The notes under the pieces were generated by a model. That model saw nothing but the letters and a program-made list of their open reading frames with translations. It was not told the DNA's origin and did no database searches. Positions 59,501 to 64,000 of a stretch of DNA of 64,000 bases are shown piece after piece (the first letter of the stretch is position 1; each line of letters opens with the position of its first letter). Source of the stretch: Brevibacillus brevis (GTDB taxonomy: Bacteria; Bacillota; Bacilli; Brevibacillales; Brevibacillaceae); NCBI RefSeq assembly GCF_022026395.1, contig NZ_CP041767.1, forward strand, positions 4,646,501 to 4,710,500. The letters are read 5' to 3'. Position numbers and translations under genes: made by a program.

Positions 59501-60056
59501 CGGAAGTAAACGGGAGGAAACGAAGGGAAGTAAGAGAGGTAACACCAATCGTTGAAAAGAAAGTAGCAGCCGGCATGACGAGATCAATGAAGTAATCAGG
59601 AGTGCCGCTAAAATTAGAGCCGTCATTCGTCAGCCGCACACGAGCCGTGTCAAAATTGATAATCGGGGCTTGCCAGTTGGGTGCTCCACTCCCGTTTGTG
59701 CCCTCTGCCGGGTCATTCCATGAGTTAAACTCAACAACCGTGTTTTGAATCAAGGCAATGCGATTGCGCAAGCCTTGCACGCCCAGCATCCACTGATAGG
59801 TGCCAGCCACTCCGTTTGTATTGATCAGATAACCCCAGGCAAAGTTTTGAAAGCCTGTTTTTTGCGAATTTCTTGGATCTTCATTGACTCGCATCCGAAA
59901 GTAGAGATACGTTCCATCGTACGCCAAAAAGGCAACGGGAAACGTAGAGTTTCCTACCATGTCAGTAGAGCCGGGACTTTCATCGTTCGGGACGTCTCCG
60001 AATGGACTTCCCCCGAGCATAAAAGGGATGAATTGACTGTCAGAAGGATAGGCCAT
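53502..60056 (-). CDS. Giant protein with 21 carboxypeptidase-regulatory-like repeats
   Basis: 2184 residues. Residues 1-225 form a unique N-terminal domain ('GYTFENSQSNNTTVSAGDVR' at its end). About 226-350 is a DUF11-like 'conserved repeat' domain ('GSITVTNTGKSQATTVVVND'). From about 352 to the end I count 21 tandem domains of about 86 residues, each of the form 'G.I.G.V.D....PI.GA.V', then 'T...G.Y.F..L.PG.Y.V..SA.GY', the carboxypeptidase-regulatory/CarboxypepD_reg fold. There is no signal peptide, no LPXTG, no sorting tail and no membrane segment. GAGGAAG precedes the ATG. Likely a large extracellular or spore-surface fibre, but the export route is unclear. Confidence 0.9.
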   Translation of the reverse strand: MAYPSDSQFIPFMLGGSPFGDVPNDESPGSTDMVGNSTFPVAFLAYDGTYLYFRMRVNEDPRNSQKTGFQNFAWGYLINTNGVAGTYQWMLGVQGLRNRIALIQNTVVEFNSWNDPAEGTNGSGAPNWQAPIINFDTARVRLTNDGSNFSGTPDYFIDLVMPAATFFSTIGVTSLTSLRFLPFTSANENNYNKDSLRISEGYTFENSQSNNTTVSAGDVRAKLAIAKQVTAGPAVVTTGQLSQWTGSITVTNTGKSQATTVVVNDLIELDQVTAFTVNATSIGAVIYNPLTKVLSWTIGNLAAGSTASLSFTVSGVFAVSPGGTRQLNTATVTGVDSFSGGTLSPVQDNIVITVNLAGSIAGVVLDQSTNFPVAGAQVQLYDSIPVLIGTTTTDTDGAYSFTGLAPGLYSVSVTAPTYDPKIQFVSVLAGQTTRADILLPPSPGQVNGTITDTGLTPISGAVVKLINTTGVTVNQSVSGGGGTYQFTNVVPGAYTLAVSADTFQPATVAINVIRAQSTTQNVALQTSVAQLSGLVTGPGGIPIAGALVEVLNQTGITLTETTTDGAGTYLLTKLAEGVYQIRVSAAGFSTQLAGISLQAGDAKVLNFSLTTAFGTVSGTISDVQTGEGIPNASIKVVTRSGVAVGETLTDANGDYALSLLGPQTYILTVAAEGYAGQTVGIEINVGATTPVDLQLEKLAGVLNGTVSDTGSNPLGNATVIVMKGIVPVAQTITDSAGTFSFPHLAPGTYTVTASAFGYSTVVLGATVQPQEISSLAFVLQASPGSIAGQVVDSGNQPIQGATVIIRENTAAGAVVATVLTDGNGQYVVPNLLPQAYVLIVSAPNQTTVITGAIVASLTTTTVNVQLADLPGSISGSIFDATSGLPITGASIEVSVLNQAGAIVAHASSDLSGGYEITGLAPGVYTITARAANYETNSASATVLANTNTTVNLSLFASPGEVQGQVLAAGTLQPIAGAQVNALDFNGSIVHSVYSDSQGSFVITGLAQGQYVIRASADGFQSNHVGAIVHANTTTPVQLQLNQDIGFINGTVAPVVPGATIQLFDINNLLVGTVVADGNGAFSFSGVAPGSYILIATAPGYAVQSVGAIVQPGQTVSVSFTLTPNPASISGTVQDTGMQPIVNAVVRMLDLNETTIGFGYTDSNGAYTIGNLPTGSFVVVASAPEYVTGSVGVTLGPGENKTGVDFTLEANAGGISGQVTDATNPAVFIAGAVVLIRSISNGNVVATASTDQTGSYFIQHLLPGAYTVTVSAPSYADQSVGANVVSGETTGASVALLPMPGSIVGSVINSLGAPVTGSEINVKLLDSNQAVKQSLLANESGVFFIGSVAPGVYTVIASAPGYAVGSIGVIVTANTATSTTVTLPDLPAAISGVVTNQMSGFGIPGSTVLITDGQGVVLAQLLTDDQGNFLAEKLPPGVVNVTVSAPNFVSVSQAVILQGGITTNYQQALVPNPGSLSGVVTDLETGLPIIGATVIVYDSTRAAVGSVLTDANGNFSLDRLAPGGYTVNVNATGYASDVAGALIQSGVVSVLSFALNELPGGIAGTVREEGSASPIAGAVITVRQGSPSGTILAIVLTNAQGQYMVSGLSPGSYTLIASATGFAAEASTAMVGLGATTGLDFSLQNLPANVTGEISDALLSTPLPNTLVRLLGNNNTILFSTQTDAQGIYFIDGFVAGNYTILARNESYQRESVSFDVAPGGTATVNIPLDPNPGILQGTVRDALDGTPLVGAEVLIFFPGTNNLLSRTVTDGLGQFRIDGLAPLTYTLAISAQNYTTQPVGATIFSGQTTTIDVGLPPFPATVTGQVQAAGGGVVPKALVQVKDSHGTLFGSAITDDSGNFSVGNLPPGTYLISASEDSYATATQSITVPTGQTISGVILTMSPLPGNIMGQVTNQLTGLPITGAAVNVQLFANGQFIANTVTNQSGQFQVNGLTAGVYNVIASADGFGTHYGTVTVAGGQTTVTTVELLPFVGTISGIVLLPDGSQASGNNIQLSLFHSSQIRLQNILAEPDGTFHFVNVAPGTYTVIGTIPGIGTGQAEAVVLPNQTTFIIIRLSQTGTIQGTVRSGLTGLPVAGATVYVQTVNQPNRTTVVVQTDSFGRYKVTGLAPGTYLVVANALGSGEARGTATLGAGEIVTLDLVLVPAAMSGSFRVATCPTILFPPF

Positions 60057-60151
60057 TTTTCTTCCTCACCTCTCCCCTCTAACATATGTACATAGAGTGA
60101 TATGGTCCCGGCCCTCCCTTTGCTAATTGCCTTGTCCGTGCCCGTCCAAAC

Positions 60152-60170
60152 AAAAAAAGGGCTTTCGCCC
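60152..60170 (-). terminator. Terminator of the YisL-like gene
   Basis: Minus strand: GGGC-GAAA-GCCC tetraloop followed by seven T. Confidence 0.88.
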
Positions 60171-60218
60171 GCAGATATTTCTTGCGAGGAAACCCTCTTC
60201 CTTCCCGTATTGCCTATC

Positions 60219-60584
60219 TTACATAAATACGCGATAGCCAAGCAGAATAACCAGCACCAAAACGACAATACAGCCGATAAAGAAGCCGATGCTGCCTTCT
60301 TGTCTCTTTGCTTTGCCCAGGGACATTTCCATCAAACCAAAGGCGATAACCGCGATGATGCCCTTCACGTAGTAATAGAAATCTGTTGCGTGACCCACGA
60401 AAAGCATCCAAGCTCCCGATACAAGAATGATGACCATCATGAGTCTGAGCAGCATATGTACGATCTTGCCTGCTTTTGCTTTGCCCACGCGATACAGGAT
60501 GTAGGCAACGATCAAGAGCACGAATGCGACTTCCCAGCTACCCACATGCGCTTCAATTAACGCTTTGTACGGCAAAAAATTCAA
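60219..60584 (-). CDS. yisL: YisL/DUF1516-family small membrane protein
   Basis: About 121 residues, starting at TTG 60584 (GGAG eight bases upstream; TTG 60575 or 60605 are possible). It has four hydrophobic segments: near 'WEVAFVLLIVAYILYRVG', 'LLRLMMVIILVSGAWMLFVG', 'YVKGIIAVIAFGLMEM' and 'FFIGCIVVLVLVILLGYRVF'. This four-helix layout, with 'LMEMSLGK' in the third loop, matches YisL (DUF1516) of bacilli, function unknown. It lies alone between the giant-protein gene and the hydroxyproline operon, each separated by a terminator. Confidence 0.83.
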   Translation of the reverse strand: MNFLPYKALIEAHVGSWEVAFVLLIVAYILYRVGKAKAGKIVHMLLRLMMVIILVSGAWMLFVGHATDFYYYVKGIIAVIAFGLMEMSLGKAKRQEGSIGFFIGCIVVLVLVILLGYRVFM

Positions 60585-60686
60585 CCCCTTTACTCCTAAA
60601 TTCAATCTTGTCCATTATACCAGAAGAAGGGAAAAAATGCTGATGTCCCAATGCGTGGCAGTATTGTGACCAGGCTTTTTGAGGGA

Positions 60687-60724
60687 TGAAAAAGAGGCTG
60701 CCCGTGATCGGCAACCTCTTTTTT
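60687..60724 (-). terminator. Terminator of the hydroxyproline operon
   Basis: AAAAAGAGG and TGCC pair with GGCA and CCTCTTTTT around a 7-nt loop; the minus strand continues in TTTTTC. It lies 14 bp past the epimerase stop. Confidence 0.85.
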
Positions 60725-60737
60725 CTCGCAAACGATC

Positions 60738-61742
60738 CTATCGCAGTAAAAATCCGTCTTTCAGTGGGTCGGTAGGGTCAACGACAAATTGATGCAGACC
60801 TGTGATAAACGCCTTTCCTTCTATGCTCGGGATGACGGCCGGATAACTCCCCACCTGCGTGGTTGCTACCACCTTGCCGATAAACTGGCTTCCGACAATT
60901 CCTTCATGGACAAACGATTCTCCAAGAGCCAGCTTGCCTCGTGCATGCAAGGTGGCTACGCGAGCCGCAGTACCTGTACCGCATGGGGAGCGATCGATCT
61001 GCTTGTCGGCGAAAATCGTCACGTTGCGCAGGTCTGATCCTTCCACTCTCGGCTTATCCGAGATAATCACCCCGTAAATTCCTTTGAGCTCAGGCTCCAA
61101 CGGATGAACGACCTCCATTTTCGCCTCGATTTGTTCCTTGATTCGTCTGCCCCACTCTTGCAGCTCTGCCAATTGTTCAATATCCACCTGAACCCCGAGA
61201 TCATCCGCTTGTACTACTGCATAGAATGCTCCGCCAAAAGAAATGTCCACAGAAAAAGTACGTCCTCCCCACTCAATAGAAACGTCCTGTGCCAAAACAA
61301 AGGAGGGGACATTTTCAAACGAGACGGAATGAACCAGCGATTCTTTCACAGTGGCGTGTGCAATGATTCTTCCTGCCGGACTGTCAATCACAATACGCTC
61401 TGTTGAATCTTTTCGCCGAAGTATTCCAGTCTCAATGGCGGCCGTCACTACCGCAATGATTCCATGCCCGCACATTGTACTGTAGCCCTCGTTATGCATG
61501 AACAGCACTCCAAATGTCGCATCCGGGCTGACGGGCTCTGTTATGACACACCCGTACATACCATGATGCCCGCGCGGTTCATACATGAGTACGCGCCGGA
61601 TATGGTCCAGCTCCTCCCGAAAGTATCGTCGCTTCTCCAGAATCGTCTTGCCCGCGAGCGGTGGGATGCCGCCTGTTATGATGCGCAGCGGCTCCCCTCC
61701 GGTATGGGCCTCGATCGTCGTAAACAACTGATTGATGTGCAT
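60738..61742 (-). CDS. 4-hydroxyproline 2-epimerase / proline racemase family
   Basis: The 334-residue protein has the two catalytic cysteines of the family: C91 in 'STMCGHG' and C254 in 'DRSPCGTGT'. Both being Cys excludes the dehydratase subgroup, which has Thr at the second site. It inverts the alpha carbon of trans-4-hydroxy-L-proline (or proline) by a two-base mechanism. The neighbours settle the choice: a DapA-family deaminase and an alpha-ketoglutarate-semialdehyde-type dehydrogenase, the other enzymes of the D-hydroxyproline route. The D-hydroxyproline oxidase is not in the window and may be beyond the right edge. It is the last gene of the operon. Confidence 0.9.
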   Translation of the reverse strand: MHINQLFTTIEAHTGGEPLRIITGGIPPLAGKTILEKRRYFREELDHIRRVLMYEPRGHHGMYGCVITEPVSPDATFGVLFMHNEGYSTMCGHGIIAVVTAAIETGILRRKDSTERIVIDSPAGRIIAHATVKESLVHSVSFENVPSFVLAQDVSIEWGGRTFSVDISFGGAFYAVVQADDLGVQVDIEQLAELQEWGRRIKEQIEAKMEVVHPLEPELKGIYGVIISDKPRVEGSDLRNVTIFADKQIDRSPCGTGTAARVATLHARGKLALGESFVHEGIVGSQFIGKVVATTQVGSYPAVIPSIEGKAFITGLHQFVVDPTDPLKDGFLLR

Positions 61743-61784
61743 GACATCCTCACCTTTTTATGCGATTGGCAATTATTTGATGGA

Positions 61785-63224
61785 TCACCACGCGTATTTG
61801 ATCGCGCATGTTTTCGTTGTACTGTAGAAATCAAGCGCCGCCTGACCCTGCTCCCGTGTATGTGAGCTGGACAGCTTCATGCCGCCAAATGGAGCCTGGT
61901 ATTCTACACCTGCCGTCTCCTGATTGACCCGAACCATCCCCGCCTGCGCCACATCCAAGAAGCGGTGGGCACTCGCCAAATCTCGGGTGAACAGCGAAGC
62001 GCTCAGTCCGTACACGGACTGGTTGCACAGCTGCACCGCCTCGTCAAAACCGTCTGCTGTCAAAAGCACAGCCAATGGTCCGAACACTTCCTCCTGAACG
62101 AGGCGATGATCGGCAGCGACACCCTCGACAATTTGGGGACGGATGTAATAGCCTTGCTCCTCTTTTGCATATGAGGGGCTTTGGGCAATGACTGACGCTT
62201 CCTCATTCGCCAAGGCGATGTATTGCCCAACCGTCTCAAACTGTGCAGCCGAGGCAACAGGACCCAAATACGCTTCCAGATCACTGGCATCTCCTACCCG
62301 GCATGTCTCCATAGCTGATTTCAATCGCTCGACCAGTGGCTGATAGATCGCCTTCTCTACAATGATCCTGCTAGTTGCCGTACATTTTTGACCAGCCGAT
62401 CGAAACGCGCCACTGAGCAAAATCGGAACAGTTTTATCCAGATCAGCATCAGCCAAAATGACTGCCGCATTTTTTCCGCCCATTTCGGTTTGATATTTCA
62501 TATTGCGACCCGCGCATGCGATAGCAATCTGTCTGCCTGTTTCCGATGAGCCAGTAAAGCTGACTGCATCGACTTCGGCTTCATTCGTGAGTGTATTTCC
62601 GATCTCTCGGCCCTTGCCAATCACCAGATTCAGCACACCCGCAGGCAGCTTCGTTTCCGCAAATATTTCAGCCAGTCGTGTCGCCGTGAGCGAGCCATTT
62701 TCCGCTGGCTTCCAGATGACTGTGTTCCCGCAAATGAGTGCAGGGGCGATTTTCCAGATGGGGATCGCAACAGGAAAGTTCCATGGTGTGATGACCGCCA
62801 CGACTCCGAGTGGGACACGACGGCTGTATTGCAGAACATTCGTATCTGAAGAAGGAATCAGGTTGCCGTTGGAACGCATCCCCTCTCCAGCATAATAGCG
62901 CAACAGACTGACCCCGCGCGCCACTTCTCCGCGCATCTCGCCAAGCTGCTTGCCCATTTCCCGGCTTGCCAGCTGTGCCAAGCTATCTGCATTTGCTTCT
63001 AATGTGGCAGCCATTTGAAAAAGGATTTCGCCACGAGCCGCCCCCGTTTGTTTTGCCCAACCGATCTGTGCCGCACGAGCTGCCTGTTCAGCGGCAAAAA
63101 CATGTGACCGATCAGACAGATGCAGAACGCCGACTTCTTCTGTGATACGCGACGGGTTTTTGACCGTTAGTTCCTTCCCTGACGGCGTCATCCATTCGCC
63201 GCCAATCCAGTTTTTGCTGTGCAT
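61785..63224 (-). CDS. Aldehyde dehydrogenase (probable alpha-ketoglutarate semialdehyde dehydrogenase)
   Basis: 479 residues from ATG 63224 (GGGAGG eight bases upstream). Typical NAD(P)-dependent ALDH: 'ITPWNFPVAIPIWKIAPAL' near residue 145, 'VSFTGSSETGRQIA' near 220, catalytic Glu in 'EMGGKNAAVIL' near 253 and catalytic Cys in 'SAGQKCTATSR' near 287. The 'KCTATSR' form is characteristic of the KGSA/succinate-semialdehyde branch. Flanked by a DapA-type deaminase and a hydroxyproline epimerase, it would oxidise 2,5-dioxopentanoate to 2-oxoglutarate, the last step of hydroxyproline breakdown. Confidence 0.9.
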   Translation of the reverse strand: MHSKNWIGGEWMTPSGKELTVKNPSRITEEVGVLHLSDRSHVFAAEQAARAAQIGWAKQTGAARGEILFQMAATLEANADSLAQLASREMGKQLGEMRGEVARGVSLLRYYAGEGMRSNGNLIPSSDTNVLQYSRRVPLGVVAVITPWNFPVAIPIWKIAPALICGNTVIWKPAENGSLTATRLAEIFAETKLPAGVLNLVIGKGREIGNTLTNEAEVDAVSFTGSSETGRQIAIACAGRNMKYQTEMGGKNAAVILADADLDKTVPILLSGAFRSAGQKCTATSRIIVEKAIYQPLVERLKSAMETCRVGDASDLEAYLGPVASAAQFETVGQYIALANEEASVIAQSPSYAKEEQGYYIRPQIVEGVAADHRLVQEEVFGPLAVLLTADGFDEAVQLCNQSVYGLSASLFTRDLASAHRFLDVAQAGMVRVNQETAGVEYQAPFGGMKLSSSHTREQGQAALDFYSTTKTCAIKYAW

Positions 63225-63238
63225 CCTGCCCACCTCCC

Positions 63239-64000
63239 TTATCGTCCACTTGCAGCGCCGACTGCGTAGTCAAACGCCTTTTTAATGCCTGCATAATATT
63301 CTTCAGACAGCGGCAGACGTGGCGGACGAGTCGGTCCCACCGGGAAATTCGCCAGCTCCATCATGTATTTGATCGACTGTACCAATTGTGGACTCGCATC
63401 ATAGTGGAACAGCGGCAACAAACGACGATAAAGCGCTTGTGCTTCGCCGAGCTTGCCTGCCCGTGCAAGACGGAACAGCTCCACACCTTCTTTCGGCAGC
63501 GCATTCGGCACACCCGAAATCCAACCTGTCGCCCCAATCAAGCCGCCCTCCATGACGAGATCATCTACACCGACCATAACTTCCAGATCCGTCTGGGCGA
63601 GAATGTCCTGCATGCGGCGCACGTCGCCGGAGAATTCTTTCACAGCGACGATATTTTCGAACTTCGCCAGTCTTCCCAAAATGTCCGGTGTCAGGTCGAT
63701 TTTGTAGTCGTGAGGATTGTTATAGGCAATAATCGGAAGCCCGACAGTGTTCAGTGCCTCGTAGTGAGCAAACACTTCATTTTCCAATGGCTTGTAGTTA
63801 ATCGGAGGCAAGGCCATCACGCCTGCTGCTCCCGCATCCTTGGAGAATTGCACCCATTCCACTGCTTGGCGGGTAGACGGTGCAGCAGATCCTACGACTA
63901 CCGGAACTCTACCTTTTGCGGCAGCGATCACGGTATGAATGACTTTTGCCCGCTCCTCTCCTGTCATTGTCGCGTATTCCCCCAGCGAACCCGACGGAAC
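63239..64000 (-). CDS. DapA-family pyrroline-4-hydroxy-2-carboxylate deaminase (5' end beyond window)
   Basis: The frame stays open to the right edge: upstream of the internal ATG the codons read 'VPSGSLGEYATMTGEER', which is the conserved early part of dihydrodipicolinate-synthase-like enzymes, so about 45-50 residues lie outside. Visible motifs are 'VVVGSAAPSTRQAVEW', 'LPIIAYNNPHDYKIDL' with the catalytic Tyr, and the Schiff-base lysine in 'NIVAVKEFSGD'. In hydroxyproline catabolism a DapA-family deaminase turns D-hydroxyproline's oxidised product into 2,5-dioxopentanoate plus ammonia. Position upstream of ALDH and epimerase on one transcript supports this over lysine biosynthesis. Confidence 0.87.
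   Translation of the reverse strand, partial: VPSGSLGEYATMTGEERAKVIHTVIAAAKGRVPVVVGSAAPSTRQAVEWVQFSKDAGAAGVMALPPINYKPLENEVFAHYEALNTVGLPIIAYNNPHDYKIDLTPDILGRLAKFENIVAVKEFSGDVRRMQDILAQTDLEVMVGVDDLVMEGGLIGATGWISGVPNALPKEGVELFRLARAGKLGEAQALYRRLLPLFHYDASPQLVQSIKYMMELANFPVGPTRPPRLPLSEEYYAGIKKAFDYAVGAASGR

Noticed and set aside
53502..60056. LPXTG-anchored adhesin
   Set aside because: No LPXTG motif, no C-terminal membrane segment and no signal peptide.

Overview
The window looks like chromosomal DNA of a spore-forming, low-to-middle G+C Bacillota of the Brevibacillus/Paenibacillus type. The evidence is an sspH spore gene with a forespore-type promoter, a coproheme decarboxylase (ChdC/HemQ), a YisL-type protein, AGGAGG ribosome binding sites, frequent GTG/TTG starts, and many sharp hairpin-plus-U terminators. 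Almost everything is on the minus strand. I see no rRNA, tRNA, CRISPR array or prophage.

Left edge (1-2990): the 5' part of an IS110-type transposase, then a gene-poor stretch with two small unrecognised envelope proteins. 2990-12395: a nitrogen-salvage operon in the order ankyrin protein, DUF2877, FdrA, DUF1116, NCS1 permease, carbamate kinase, guanine deaminase. A PucR-type activator is divergent from it. FdrA/DUF1116/DUF2877 correspond to the E. coli oxamate carbamoyltransferase subunits, so the operon probably turns a purine-derived carbamoyl compound into carbamoyl phosphate and then ATP, CO2 and NH3. 12500-17250: singletons (PH-domain YvbH-like protein, nitroreductase, RidA protein, large WG/Sel1-repeat protein).

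17300-31330: one long operon led by a ROK repressor with a clear sigma-A promoter and an operator. It contains an Fe3+/putrescine-class ABC importer, two 845-residue PIG-L deacetylases (one exported, one not), an argininosuccinate-lyase homologue outside any arginine context, a BadF-type amino-sugar kinase and a small BshB-like deacetylase. I do not know this gene set as a described pathway; it is the best candidate for a new catabolic system. Upstream of its promoter lie two adjacent ~200-bp palindromic elements.

31960-39030: LysR regulator, an aminotransferase/ornithine-cyclodeaminase pair followed by the relic of a threonine-dehydratase-like gene, IclR regulator, and a polar amino acid ABC importer. 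39200-43970: lipoprotein, a NADAR protein coupled to a metallophosphatase, a YwqG-like pseudogene, and a MarR/ArsA-type ATPase unit with duplicated operator sites. 44039-49346: sspH, then a probable spore-surface glycan operon (two small DUF2642-like proteins, two GT2 enzymes, and a GT4/pyruvyltransferase joined at a poly-G tract). 49569-53380: FUSC-type exporter with an apparent CTG start, ChdC, NagB and its RpiR regulator. 53502-60056: a 2184-residue protein made mainly of 21 carboxypeptidase-regulatory-like repeats. 60200-64000: YisL-like protein and a 4-hydroxyproline catabolic operon (epimerase, semialdehyde dehydrogenase, DapA-family deaminase cut by the right edge).
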